Part shown: positions 44,056 to 52,771 of the stretch, piece after piece | How the letters are laid out: every line of letters starts with the position of its first letter | Position numbering within the stretch: the stretch's first letter is position 1 | Assembly (NCBI RefSeq): GCF_036323475.1 | Contig: NZ_AP028934.1 | Coordinates: forward strand, 1,054,001 to 1,118,000 | Source: Solobacterium moorei | GTDB taxonomy: Bacteria; Bacillota_I; Bacilli_A; Erysipelotrichales; Erysipelotrichaceae | Direction: 5' to 3' | Length of the DNA: 64,000 nt | Position numbers and translations under genes: made by a program | Notes under the pieces: generated by a model | Databases searched by the model: none | What the model was told of the DNA's origin: nothing | The model's input: the letters and a program-made list of their open reading frames with translations, nothing else

Positions 44056-44248
44056 AGGTGAGTATATCTCCTGGTTGGCAATCTAGGACTTTACATAACG
44101 ATTCCAGCGTAGAAAAACGAATTGCCTTGGCTTTTCCATTTTTTAGAATTGATAGGTTGGTTGGAGTAATATCAATTTTTTCAGCAAGTTCACCAGCACT
44201 GATATGACGTTTTGCCATAATGACATTTAGATCAACATGAATAGGCAT
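44042..44248 (-). CDS. Small Cro/CI-type HTH regulator (YozG-like)
   Basis: A 68-aa protein that is almost entirely a helix-turn-helix (MAKRHISAGELAEKIDITPTNLSILKNGKAKAIRFSTLESLCKVLDCQPGDIL). Such proteins are typically paired with DUF2975 membrane proteins, as here. It lies between the DUF2975 gene and the polytopic membrane gene on one transcript. Confidence 0.88.
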   Translation of the reverse strand: MPIHVDLNVIMAKRHISAGELAEKIDITPTNLSILKNGKAKAIRFSTLESLCKVLDCQPGDILTYEPE

Positions 44249-44256
44249 AAGTCACC

Positions 44257-44730
44257 TCATATTGTCAGGTCTAATTCGTCTTTCATACGAATTGCCTGTT
44301 GGAATATATTTTGGATAATACGAATAATCAAAGCAAAGAAGATGGCCGCAAATACAATACTGTAGAAGAGCTTAGACCAAATCGCTGCTAGTAAGAAGGC
44401 AAGAGCACTTCCTGCTAAACAACAAAGACTTGCATGCCTTAATAGATTTACATTCTCAGTGATAAATACATTTTCTTTAGAGATATTTACAAGAAGTTGA
44501 TTGATGATGTATAGAAGGCGAAGTAATACAGCTAAGCCAATATAGCCGATGCCACAGGCAAGTACAATCTGATTTTCTATTGAAATGGATGAAATATTTC
44601 GGCTGTAAATAAACTCTGATGCGATAGAAACGCTATTGACAATGATATAGATTGCGATAAGCGCAATAAGCAATATCAGAATGCGTGTAAGTAATATGCT
44701 ATTACGTATATGTTTTGAACTAGATTCCAT
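44257..44730 (-). CDS. DUF2975 family membrane protein
   Basis: A 157-aa protein with four predicted helices. The layout (SILLTRILILLIALIAIYIIV, then VLACGIGYIGLAVLLRLLYIINQLL and ENVNLLRHASLCCLAGSAL) fits DUF2975. ATG 44730 follows AAGGAGG. The function is unknown; the HTH gene 8 bp downstream is its usual partner. Confidence 0.75.
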   Translation of the reverse strand: MESSSKHIRNSILLTRILILLIALIAIYIIVNSVSIASEFIYSRNISSISIENQIVLACGIGYIGLAVLLRLLYIINQLLVNISKENVFITENVNLLRHASLCCLAGSALAFLLAAIWSKLFYSIVFAAIFFALIIRIIQNIFQQAIRMKDELDLTI

Positions 44731-44783
44731 AATCAAGTCCTCCTTGTGAAAGTATCATAGTACAGATATTTCTGCAATTCAAT

Positions 44784-44868
44784 AATTATTTATCGAAAAA
44801 CGATAAATAATTACATTTGACAGATACATATTACTGTATTAATATAATAGTGTATTAAGACAGTAATA
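44784..44868 (+). promoter_or_regulatory. Divergent control region with two inverted repeats
   Basis: AATTATTTATCG and CGATAAATAATT (44784-44812) form a perfect 12-bp inverted repeat with a 5-base loop. Further right, TATTACTGT (44829-44837) and ACAGTAATA (44860-44868) flank a -10-like TAATAT/TATAAT region downstream of TTGACA (44817-44822). The second pair is a plausible operator for the GntR protein encoded next. Confidence 0.55.
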
Positions 44869-44879
44869 CATAAGGAGAA

Positions 44880-45245
44880 ATGATGAGTTGGGAATTTAGA
44901 AGTGATCAAGCAATTTATCCACAATTGGTCAGTATTATCAAACGAAGAATTGTGACGGGTGTATATCCAGCAGGTTCCAAATTACCATCTGTTCGTGAAT
45001 TAGCGGAAGAATCTGGAGTAAATCCTAATACGATGCAAAGGGCACTTACAGGACTTGAACAAGAAGGGCTCGTATATACACAACGTACTGCAGGTCGTTT
45101 TGTCAGTGAAGATAAATCAATGCTTGATGGTATCAAGAATGAAGAGGCAAAAAGCCTAACAGAGGGATATTACGCTAAGTTAAAAAAGCTAGGATATTCC
45201 AAAGCAGAAATGATTGATTTTATTAATATGCAAGGAGAAGAATGA
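44880..45245 (+). CDS. GntR-family (YtrA-type) repressor
   Basis: A 121-aa protein with a GntR winged helix (residues about 8-75: AIYPQLVSIIKRRIVTGVYPAGSKLPSVRELAEESGVNPNTMQRAL) and the short YtrA-type tail. Such regulators usually sit first in an ABC operon and repress it. AAGGAG precedes ATG 44880. The stop overlaps the ATPase gene. Confidence 0.9.
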   Translation: MMSWEFRSDQAIYPQLVSIIKRRIVTGVYPAGSKLPSVRELAEESGVNPNTMQRALTGLEQEGLVYTQRTAGRFVSEDKSMLDGIKNEEAKSLTEGYYAKLKKLGYSKAEMIDFINMQGEE

Positions 45246-45943
45246 TGAGTGTAATGTTTGAATGCAAAGGTTTAACAAAGAAATACGGCAATAAAGTAGC
45301 GTTAAATCACGTTGATCTTTCATTAGAGTCAGGGCGTATCGTAGGTTTACTTGGCCCTAATGGCAGTGGGAAGACAACAATGTTAAAGCTTGCCAATGGT
45401 TTGTTGACTCCAACAGAGGGTGGTATCTTTATCGATGGTAAAAAGCCAGGAATTGAAACCAAGGCGGTTGTATCGTATCTACCAGATGCGGATTATCTAT
45501 TAGATTGGATGAATGTTGGTGAACTGCTAAATATGTTCAAGAGTTTCTATGATGACTTCCGCTATGATCGCGCATTGAAGATGTTAGAAGAATTACATAT
45601 TCAGCTAAAAGATAAGCTTAAGAATTTATCAAAGGGTAATAAAGAAAAAGTACAACTTGTACTTGCGATGAGTCGTGAAGCGAAGGTGTATTTCTTAGAT
45701 GAACCAATTGGTGGGGTTGACCCAGCGGCTAGAGATTACATCTTACGTACGATCATTGGAAACTATAGTGAGAATGCATTGGTTGTCATCTCTACGCACT
45801 TGATTGCAGATGTAGAACCTGTATTAGATGAAGCTATTTTCATCCGAGATGGAGAAATTGTATTCCATCGCAGTATAGATGATATTCGTGAAAAAGAAGG
45901 TAAGTCAGTAGACGCATTATTCAGAGAGGTATTCGCATGCTAG
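45242..45943 (+). CDS. ABC transporter ATPase
   Basis: A 233-aa nucleotide-binding protein: Walker A GPNGSGKTT, signature LSKGNKEKVQL, Walker B VYFLDEPIGG and H-loop STH. The relaxed signature is common in YtrB-type exporters. It overlaps the GntR gene (ATGATG/TGA) and the permease by a few bases. Confidence 0.92.
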   Translation: MMSVMFECKGLTKKYGNKVALNHVDLSLESGRIVGLLGPNGSGKTTMLKLANGLLTPTEGGIFIDGKKPGIETKAVVSYLPDADYLLDWMNVGELLNMFKSFYDDFRYDRALKMLEELHIQLKDKLKNLSKGNKEKVQLVLAMSREAKVYFLDEPIGGVDPAARDYILRTIIGNYSENALVVISTHLIADVEPVLDEAIFIRDGEIVFHRSIDDIREKEGKSVDALFREVFAC

Positions 45944-46749
45944 GTAAATTAATTCATTTTGAGTTTAAATCAACTTATAAATTATTTCTAATCTTGATTG
46001 GTGCTGAATTTTTATTATCCATCGTACTTGGTATGTCAGTGAATACTAATCTTCAGATTATGTCAGAAAGGATGACGAATGACCCATTATACACAAGTAG
46101 CTCTTCGACAGCTTCGTTTATTTTGGTTTTGATGGTTGTGGGAATTGTTGTTGCGACATTTATGATGATCTTTGGATCTTCCGTACAGCATTTCCATAAG
46201 AACCTATTGTCTGGACAAGGATATTTGATGCATACATTACCAGTAACTACCTGGGAACTTGTATTAAGTAAAGTAATTACGTATTTGATCTATGTTGTAC
46301 TATTCGTACTAGCACAACTAGTTTGCTTAGTAGGTATAATGATTGGTACTGGTCAATTCATTGATTTGATTCGTACTCTTGATTTTGATTGGTTAGTTCA
46401 TGCACTCAAGCTAGTATTAGATTTAGGATTCTTAGAGCTATGTGCAGCTTATCTATTCTCCGCATCACAGTTCTTGTTGCTCATTTATCTATGCTATTCA
46501 ATTGGTAACTTATTCCCAGAACATCGGTTACTCGTTGGCATTGCTACATTTATTATCCTGGGTATGGTAGTTCCATCTCTATTCCAATTTCCATCTATCT
46601 TTGTAGTGACATTTGGTGCAGCACAGTTTATGCATGCTCTTAACTATATGAGTTACCAAACAATGACATTAATCTATTCGATTATTATGAATGTTGTATT
46701 CTTTGCGGCTAATGTATATATCCTACGTTATCATCTAAATTTGGAGTAA
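45937..46749 (+). CDS. ABC transporter permease, six-helix type
   Basis: A 270-aa membrane protein with about six helices. LLSGQGYLMHTLPVTTWELVLSKVI is typical of ABC-2-like permeases paired with YtrA/YtrB. The substrate is unknown; related systems respond to cell-wall stress. Confidence 0.85.
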   Translation: MLGKLIHFEFKSTYKLFLILIGAEFLLSIVLGMSVNTNLQIMSERMTNDPLYTSSSSTASFILVLMVVGIVVATFMMIFGSSVQHFHKNLLSGQGYLMHTLPVTTWELVLSKVITYLIYVVLFVLAQLVCLVGIMIGTGQFIDLIRTLDFDWLVHALKLVLDLGFLELCAAYLFSASQFLLLIYLCYSIGNLFPEHRLLVGIATFIILGMVVPSLFQFPSIFVVTFGAAQFMHALNYMSYQTMTLIYSIIMNVVFFAANVYILRYHLNLE

Positions 46750-46755
46750 TAAAAT

Positions 46756-47046
46756 ATGATTCGACACATTGTTATGTTTAAACTTCAGGCTGAAAATCAT
46801 GAAGAAAGCTTGAAAGAGGCAGTAACTCTAGCTAAAACACTTACGGGTTTAGAGGAAGTGGCTAGTGGTGAAGTGGTATGTAATCACAAGGATGCAGATC
46901 CTACAAACTATGATTTTACTTTAGTGTTTGACTTTGTATCCTTTGCAGCATTAAGTGCATACCAAGTTCATCCAGAGCACTTAAAATTAAAAGCTTTATT
47001 AAAAGATAAGATTCAGGCACGTTCTTGTATTGATTATGAGATTTAG
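46756..47046 (+). CDS. Stress-responsive A/B barrel (Dabb) protein
   Basis: A 96-aa single-domain protein beginning MIRHIVMFKLQ and ending with the HPEHLKLKALLKDK segment, which is the Dabb pattern. The function of bacterial members is poorly known. A terminator (TTTAGAA/TTCTAAG, then TTTTTA) covers its stop. Confidence 0.85.
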   Translation: MIRHIVMFKLQAENHEESLKEAVTLAKTLTGLEEVASGEVVCNHKDADPTNYDFTLVFDFVSFAALSAYQVHPEHLKLKALLKDKIQARSCIDYEI

Positions 47047-47068
47047 AAGAAATTCTAAGTCTTTTTAT

Positions 47069-47084
47069 AGTTTGAGCATGTTCC
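47069..47084. repeat. 16-bp target duplication of ISNCY-2
   Basis: AGTTTGAGCATGTTCC recurs at 48494-48509 and abuts both ends of the element. Confidence 0.85.
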
Positions 47085-48493
47085 TGTTAACATTAAGTGA
47101 TTTTGACACCTTAAGTGAAAAAACCCCAAAAATAAACTAGTCTTCATCTTTATAAAGTAGTATTGATAATTCTTTTTGATTCTCTGCAGTTGAGGATTGT
47201 CTGTAAGTACGTGAAGATACAATCTTACAATGAATGACTTTTCCATATCTGATGATAAACACTTCTTCTGTAAATACATTAATACGAACATTTACTTCTG
47301 TATTTGATTTTATGAAATATGACTTTCCATCATCAGTAACAGGAGCGTAATAATTCTTTTGGAATGAAAATATTCCATTATTGATTTTACGTACATATCG
47401 TAGTGTAAAGATTTCACTAAGATTGACTTCGATAGGCATGAAAGCAGAATGTGGATCAATTGGGTTTCTAGCAAATTTTTGATTAAGATACTTACGATAT
47501 GTAGTATTAAACCATACACTCAATTCGTTATAGTCCTTGATTCCAAAACGCTTAATATCATTTGGCAATCTGCTCTGACAGGTTCCGTTGTATCTTTCGA
47601 TTCTTCCCTTGGCTTGTGGAGAGCCCGCGAATATCATTCTGATACCTAGGTCATTCATCATCTGACCGAATTGTGTCAGTTCTCCATTCTTATTATGAAA
47701 TATCGTATGACGATCTGAATATAGCGTTGTGGGAGCACCGTATTCTTTAAACAGATACTTCATCATATGACAATATCCAAGCTGTCTTTCCGTAGGCATG
47801 AAATAGCCCGATAGAACATCAGAAGTGGCGTCATCCACTGCTAAATGTAATGTCCACATCTCGCCATTACCAAACCAGTCAAAAGGAGTGCCATCAATCT
47901 GTACAAGAAAACCAGACTTTGCGGAAGGTATCCGCATCAAATGAATCGAATGACTTGTTTTTAATGCAGGACGCATATGTGGAGATGACCAGCCCTCGGA
48001 GATAAAGAGATTGCGAAACCAAGAAAGGCTACGTAGATGTAGATCTAACGAAGCTACGATATCTTGTTTATTGGGATTCATGTAAAAATCTTCAATAAAG
48101 ATATCTCTAAATTGTGCTATCGTGATGACGGGATACTGTAGCTTAAGATTACGTATAAAGTTGATTTCTTGGTCGGAAGCAGCCTTATGAGATTTCTTAC
48201 CTGCATTGCCGTGCAGGAGAATGAATACGGTATCCTTTTTCTCTAGAATGGCCTTCATGATACGAATGAGAGAGGACTTGGACAGATGGGTCAAATTAGA
48301 GATTTCCTCATAGGTCCACAACATTTCATTCAATAGTTTTTCGTGTAATAGACGGATTGCGAGTTCCTTATTTTTCTTTTCGTTCAAAGTAAAACACCTC
48401 CTGTGATTATCATAGAAGGTGTATAAATTATGCACATATCCAAGGTGTCAAAATCATTTAACGAAGTGGTGTCATTTTTATTTAACGATGACA
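47085..48493 (-). mobile_element. ISNCY/IS1202-type element 2
   Basis: TG...CA ends with 26-bp imperfect inverted repeats, both ending in TGACACC (TGTTAACATTAAG and TGTCATCGTTAAA outermost). A 16-bp duplication flanks it. It sits upstream of the ferritin gene and carries one transposase gene on the minus strand. Confidence 0.85.
47137..48435 (-). CDS. ISNCY-type (IS1202/ISDol1-like) transposase 2
   Basis: A 432-aa DDE transposase with N-terminal HTH regions (YEEISNLTHLSKSSLIRIMKAIL) and a catalytic domain VQIDGTPFDWFG, LYSDRHTIFH and AKGRIERYNGTC. The start could be ATG 48435 or a downstream one near 48390, after GGAGGTG. It is related to the transposase at 8745-10145 but clearly distinct. 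Confidence 0.87.
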   Translation of the reverse strand: MHNLYTFYDNHRRCFTLNEKKNKELAIRLLHEKLLNEMLWTYEEISNLTHLSKSSLIRIMKAILEKKDTVFILLHGNAGKKSHKAASDQEINFIRNLKLQYPVITIAQFRDIFIEDFYMNPNKQDIVASLDLHLRSLSWFRNLFISEGWSSPHMRPALKTSHSIHLMRIPSAKSGFLVQIDGTPFDWFGNGEMWTLHLAVDDATSDVLSGYFMPTERQLGYCHMMKYLFKEYGAPTTLYSDRHTIFHNKNGELTQFGQMMNDLGIRMIFAGSPQAKGRIERYNGTCQSRLPNDIKRFGIKDYNELSVWFNTTYRKYLNQKFARNPIDPHSAFMPIEVNLSEIFTLRYVRKINNGIFSFQKNYYAPVTDDGKSYFIKSNTEVNVRINVFTEEVFIIRYGKVIHCKIVSSRTYRQSSTAENQKELSILLYKDED

Positions 48494-48568
48494 AGTTTGA
48501 GCATGTTCCTTGAAAATGAAAAACATTTCAACTATCTTATAGGTGTTTACAGATAGGAGGAACTCGTT

Positions 48569-49072
48569 ATGGAGAACAAAGTTTCAAAACTAATCAACGA
48601 TCAGATTAACAAAGAAATGTACAGTGCTTACTTGTATCTAGAATTTGCAAACCATTTTACTGAAAAGGGATTAGATGGTTTCGCTAACTGGTATAACATC
48701 CAGGCTAAGGAAGAAATGGACCATGCGTTAAAATTTATCGCTTATTTACATGACAATGATGAAAACGTTACTTATGAAGCAATTGCAAAGCCAGAGTCAA
48801 AGTCTAAAGAAGATATTGATGTGTTAAGGGCTGCTTATGCTCATGAGAAGTTCATTACAGCATCTATCAATGCGATCTATGCTGAAGCAAGCAAGGTAAA
48901 TGATTACCGTACAACACAGTTCTTAGATTGGTTTATCTCAGAACAAGCAGAAGAAGAAAAGAACGCAGCTGATTTAATTCAAAAGATGGACTTATTTGGA
49001 AGTGATTCTAGAGCACTATATTTATTGGATCATGAATTCTCAACACGTTCTTATAAACCATCAGCCCAATAA
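48569..49072 (+). CDS. ftnA: Bacterial-type ferritin
   Basis: A 167-aa ferritin. The first helix (EMYSAYLYLEFANHF) and the AKEEMDHALKF helix carry the di-iron Glu/Glu/His ligands, and EQAEEEKNAADL carries the later ones. It stores Fe(III). AGGAGG precedes ATG 48569. It is followed by a superoxide reductase gene 22 bp downstream: an iron-storage and oxygen-defence pair. Confidence 0.93.
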   Translation: MENKVSKLINDQINKEMYSAYLYLEFANHFTEKGLDGFANWYNIQAKEEMDHALKFIAYLHDNDENVTYEAIAKPESKSKEDIDVLRAAYAHEKFITASINAIYAEASKVNDYRTTQFLDWFISEQAEEEKNAADLIQKMDLFGSDSRALYLLDHEFSTRSYKPSAQ

Positions 49073-49094
49073 ATACCAGGAGGAAAGAGTGAAC

Positions 49095-49469
49095 ATGAAA
49101 TTTTACATTAACAAAACAACAAAGGAAATTATTGAAGTAGTATTAGGAAACGATACAACATTTACATCTGAAGGTGGCGAAATGGTTGAATTAAAGGCTA
49201 ATTCAACAGACGCTGCAGGTGAAAAGCACGTACCAGTTATCACAGTTAATGGTAACAAGGTTCACGTAGTTGTTGGATCTGTAATTCACCCAATGACTGA
49301 GGAACATTCTATTCAGTTCATTGCTTTAGAAACAAAACAGGGTGTACAACGTAAGGCATTATTATCTACAGATCAGCCAGTAGCTGACTTCGTATTAGCT
49401 GAAGGTGATGAAGTTATAGCAGCTTATGAATACTGCAATCTGCATGGCCTTTGGAAGGTAGAAGCTTAG
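49095..49469 (+). CDS. Superoxide reductase (desulfoferrodoxin C-terminal type)
   Basis: A 124-aa protein with the Fe(His)4Cys site: EKHVPVI (E43, H45), HPMTEEHSIQFI (H65, H71) and CNLHGLW (C114, H117). The N-terminal rubredoxin-like domain is reduced to MKFYINKTTKEIIEVV without cysteines, so this is a one-iron enzyme. It reduces superoxide to peroxide without oxygen release. ATG 49095 follows GGAGGAAAG; a longer frame from 48996 overlaps ferritin and is not used. Confidence 0.92.
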   Translation: MKFYINKTTKEIIEVVLGNDTTFTSEGGEMVELKANSTDAAGEKHVPVITVNGNKVHVVVGSVIHPMTEEHSIQFIALETKQGVQRKALLSTDQPVADFVLAEGDEVIAAYEYCNLHGLWKVEA

Positions 49470-49479
49470 TCGAATCTAC

Positions 49480-49503
49480 AAAGGAGAGAAATCTCCTTTT
49501 TTC
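49480..49503 (+). terminator. Terminator after superoxide reductase
   Basis: AAAGGAG and CTCCTTT pair around AGAAAT and run into TTTTT. Confidence 0.85.
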
Positions 49504-49545
49504 GTTGCATGAAAGTGATAGAATAAAGATGAAGTAGGTGATGAT

Positions 49546-50451
49546 GTGAAGAAAAAAGTAATGTTCTTATTTAATCCTGAAGCAGGCAATAACGCAATCG
49601 AAAAGATTGTCTTTGATATTATTAAGAATCTAACAATCTTTGATTGCGAAGTAACAGTGTTTCCAATCATGCCAGATAAGGGCTTGGGTTCAGAAGAAAT
49701 ATTAATTACTCACGCATCAGAATTTAAAACGATTGTTGTATATGGTGGAGATGGAACACTCAACCGTGTTGTAAATATTATGATGCATCAGGATATTCAC
49801 TTACCAATTGGTTATATTCCAGGTGGTACAACCAATGATTTTAGTAAAGCTATTGATGAAAATGGTACAATTGAATCCTATTGCCGTACGATAGCTTTTG
49901 GTAATCCATTCTCTTATGATGTTGGTTGTTTTAATGGCACATATTTTAATTACGTAGCTGCCTTTGGAGCTTTTACCGCAACGAGCTACGAAACATCTCG
50001 TGAATCAAAGAAGATACTTGGATATGGAGCATATGTACTCAATGCGTTAGGTAATCTTCCGGCAAGTCTCAGCAATCATACAAAGATGAAGTTTATTCAT
50101 GATGGGGTTGAAGAGGAAGGCACATTTGTCTTTGGCGCAATCTCTAACTCACCATCTGTTGGGGGATTTAAGTTACCATTCTATGAAGATTCCACATTAG
50201 ATGATGGAAAGTTTGAAGTATTGCTGGTCGCTGCGTTAGATAATCTAGAAGTATTACATAACGTATTAAGTGGTGTAGCGACAGGTAATATTAATCCTAA
50301 ATATGTACACGCATTCAAAACAGATAAAATTGAATTTATCTGTGAAGAAGATACTGCATGGACACTGGATGGAGAAGATGGTGGAAAACATCGTTTAGTC
50401 ACTGTCGAAATTCATCCAAAATCAATGACAATTATGACAAGTAAGTCATGA
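49546..50451 (+). CDS. Diacylglycerol/lipid kinase (DagK/YegS family)
   Basis: A 301-aa kinase with the catalytic GGDGT at residues 67-71, PGGTTNDF and a C-terminal EEDTAWTLDGEDGG. Such enzymes phosphorylate diacylglycerol for phospholipid recycling. The start is GTG 49546 after AGGTGATGAT. Its stop overlaps nothing essential. Confidence 0.9.
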   Translation: MKKKVMFLFNPEAGNNAIEKIVFDIIKNLTIFDCEVTVFPIMPDKGLGSEEILITHASEFKTIVVYGGDGTLNRVVNIMMHQDIHLPIGYIPGGTTNDFSKAIDENGTIESYCRTIAFGNPFSYDVGCFNGTYFNYVAAFGAFTATSYETSRESKKILGYGAYVLNALGNLPASLSNHTKMKFIHDGVEEEGTFVFGAISNSPSVGGFKLPFYEDSTLDDGKFEVLLVAALDNLEVLHNVLSGVATGNINPKYVHAFKTDKIEFICEEDTAWTLDGEDGGKHRLVTVEIHPKSMTIMTSKS

Positions 50452-50483
50452 TAATGTATAATATGAACATTGGAGGGTTAGAT

Positions 50484-50876
50484 ATGGATAAAATTATTCG
50501 TATTGAAAATCGTATTATATCCGTTGGTAAGGCTGATGGAAGCTTAGAAGAATTCGATATTGCGTATTTTAACTTTGTGCCAAGAGTTGGTGATTATGTT
50601 AATATCTATCGCAATGATGATAGTATTATCATCACAAAGGCTGAAAGTATTTTTACTAACCAAACTAGTGGTCGTGTTGTCAATAAAATTGTGTACGCTC
50701 TTCTTGCGTTCTTCTTAGGTACTTTTGGTGCCCAGGAATTCTATGCAGGTAACACTCGTGCGGCTGTACTTTCACTTCTTTTCTGTTGGACAGGAATCCC
50801 AACAATCTACGGAATCTATAAATTCATCATCGCAGTAGCTAAGCCGGCTGATGAGAATGGCTATATTGAAATGTAA
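50484..50876 (+). CDS. TM2-domain protein
   Basis: A 130-aa protein with an N-terminal soluble part and a TM2 pair: YALLAFFLGTFGAQEFYAGNTRAAVLSLLFCWTGIPTIYGIYKFI. ATG 50484 follows GGAGGG. The function of TM2 proteins in bacteria is unknown. Confidence 0.85.
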   Translation: MDKIIRIENRIISVGKADGSLEEFDIAYFNFVPRVGDYVNIYRNDDSIIITKAESIFTNQTSGRVVNKIVYALLAFFLGTFGAQEFYAGNTRAAVLSLLFCWTGIPTIYGIYKFIIAVAKPADENGYIEM

Positions 50877-50877
50877 A

Positions 50878-50904
50878 GCGGTATTCTTTGAATGCCGTTT
50901 TTAT
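50878..50904 (+). terminator. Terminator after the TM2 gene
   Basis: GCGGTATTC pairs with GAATGCCGT (one wobble) and is followed by TTTTTAT. Confidence 0.75.
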
Positions 50905-50949
50905 ATTTAAAGCGTTTATAAATCGTGTTTCATTAAGGAGGAGAACATC

Positions 50950-51825
50950 ATGAAGCAATATGCACCAATCAAAGAAGGCAAAGTACGTGAAATCTATGAC
51001 GCAGATGATGCCTTGATTATGGTAGCGACAGACCGTATTTCTGCATTCGATATCATTTTAAAGAATCAGGTAGTAAATAAAGGAATTGTTTTAACGCAGA
51101 TGTCACGTTTTTGGTTTGATCTTACACAGAATATTGTAAAAAACCATATGATTACCACTGATATACAACAGATGCCAGAATTTTTCCGCAACGAGAAATT
51201 TGCGGGTAGATCAATGATGTGTAAGAAGTTAGAAATGTTACCAATCGAATGTATCGTGAGAGGATATATCACAGGTTCTGGTTGGGTAAGCTATCAAAAG
51301 GATCAAACTGTATGTAATATCAAATTACCAGATGGTTTAAGGGAATGTGATCAACTTCCTGAGCCAATCTATACTCCATCCACAAAAGCAGAAATTGGTG
51401 AACATGATGAAAATATCAGTTATGAAAAGTCCGTTGAAATCTTAAAGAAGGCATATCCACAACGTGGTGAAGAATATGCACAAAAATTAAGAGATTATAC
51501 GATTGCACTTTATAAAAAATGTGCTGAATATGCACGTACAAAGGGTATTATCATCGCTGATACAAAATTTGAATTTGGTCTTGATGAATATGGTGAAGTT
51601 ATACTAGCTGATGAAATGTTAACACCAGATTCTAGTCGTTTCTGGCCAGTTGAAGGATACGCACCAGGTAAGGGACAACCATCCTTCGATAAACAGTTTG
51701 TTAGAGACTGGTTAAAACAAAATCCAAATAGTGATTACTGCTTACCACAAGACGTAATTGATAAGACAATTGCGAAGTATTTGGAAGCGTACCATCTATT
51801 AACAGGTAAAGACCTAACTTTCTAG
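50950..51825 (+). CDS. purC: SAICAR synthase
   Basis: A 291-aa phosphoribosylaminoimidazole-succinocarboxamide synthase, step eight of purine synthesis. The hallmarks EGKVREIYD, ECIVRGYITGSGWVSYQ and LADEMLTPDSSRFWP are all present. AAGGAGGAG precedes ATG 50950. It stands alone here, not in a pur operon. Confidence 0.95.
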   Translation: MKQYAPIKEGKVREIYDADDALIMVATDRISAFDIILKNQVVNKGIVLTQMSRFWFDLTQNIVKNHMITTDIQQMPEFFRNEKFAGRSMMCKKLEMLPIECIVRGYITGSGWVSYQKDQTVCNIKLPDGLRECDQLPEPIYTPSTKAEIGEHDENISYEKSVEILKKAYPQRGEEYAQKLRDYTIALYKKCAEYARTKGIIIADTKFEFGLDEYGEVILADEMLTPDSSRFWPVEGYAPGKGQPSFDKQFVRDWLKQNPNSDYCLPQDVIDKTIAKYLEAYHLLTGKDLTF

Positions 51826-51849
51826 CTGAGTGATACTCAGCTTTTTTAT
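51826..51849 (+). terminator. Terminator after purC
   Basis: GCTGAGT and ACTCAGC pair around GAT and run into TTTTTTA. Confidence 0.85.
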
Positions 51850-51893
51850 GGAAATTTGCAAGTAAACGTGTATAGAAAAAGTGGAGGGTCATT

Positions 51894-52247
51894 ATGTGTA
51901 GAAGGAAAGATTATTTTAAGGATTTATGCAAAGCATATCCATTACAAAAACAGTTGCAACAAGCACTTGAAATAAAGATGAAACAATCATCATCAGATGA
52001 AATGCTTCAGAAACAATACCAAGCAGTTTTAAAGCAAGTTGAACAAGTAGAGAAGATCATGCATTACATGAAAGTGGTACATGGGAAGATGGCAATGGAT
52101 ATGTTTGTGTCTTACTACATTGATGGAGTTAGGCAGAAAGATATTGCATACCAATATCATATGTCCTTGCGGACATTACAAAGACGTTTTCAGAACTATC
52201 GTTCTTTATTAGAAGAAGTATTTCGACATCGTATCGATTGTGCGTAG
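51894..52247 (+). CDS. Sigma-70 region 4-like HTH protein, function unknown
   Basis: A 117-aa protein with a helical N-terminus and a C-terminal HTH (SYYIDGVRQKDIAYQYHMSLRTLQRRFQNY) like phage ArpU/sigma-region-4 proteins. ATG 51894 follows GTGGAGGG. Its stop lies 38 bp before the next gene. The regulatory target is unknown. Confidence 0.55.
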   Translation: MCRRKDYFKDLCKAYPLQKQLQQALEIKMKQSSSDEMLQKQYQAVLKQVEQVEKIMHYMKVVHGKMAMDMFVSYYIDGVRQKDIAYQYHMSLRTLQRRFQNYRSLLEEVFRHRIDCA

Positions 52248-52285
52248 GAAATGATATAATCCTGTCATTAGAACAGGAAGTATAT

Positions 52286-52696
52286 ATGAAAAGAAGAAAT
52301 CGTTTGATTGAACAATTACAATATCGTCTTAGAAGAAGTTACGGTATGGATCGTCTCAATACACATTTACTCATCATGATGGTGGTGATCTTGGTATTGG
52401 GTTTATTTGTAAAAAATAGTATTCCAGTTTTGCTGGCATTTGTAATTTTTATTGCATTTATATATCGTTTTGGCTCAAGAAATATCACCAAGCGCAGTAT
52501 TGAAAATCGAAAGTATCAAGACACAAATCGCTTTGTCACAAGACAGCTTAAAGCAATCAAAAACAATGTTACCAATAAAGACTATAAGTACTTCGTGTGT
52601 AAACAGTGCTATCAACTTGTTCGTATTCCAAGGGGCAAGGGAGAAGTTGTGATTCATTGTCCACATTGTAAACAGGAGTTTTCTGCGAAAAGTTGA
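52286..52696 (+). CDS. Membrane protein with C-terminal zinc ribbon
   Basis: A 136-aa protein with two adjacent helices (LLIMMVVILVLGLFV and IPVLLAFVIFIAFIYRF) and a zinc ribbon CKQCYQLVRIPRGKGEVVIHCPHCKQEF near the C-terminus. Family and function unknown. ATG 52286 follows AGGAAG. Confidence 0.7.
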   Translation: MKRRNRLIEQLQYRLRRSYGMDRLNTHLLIMMVVILVLGLFVKNSIPVLLAFVIFIAFIYRFGSRNITKRSIENRKYQDTNRFVTRQLKAIKNNVTNKDYKYFVCKQCYQLVRIPRGKGEVVIHCPHCKQEFSAKS

Positions 52697-52771
52697 GAAT
52701 TCGTCAGTGTTTATCAATTGAAAAATAGGTGAGTTAGTTATAACATACTACATAGAAAGAAGGTAATTTAT

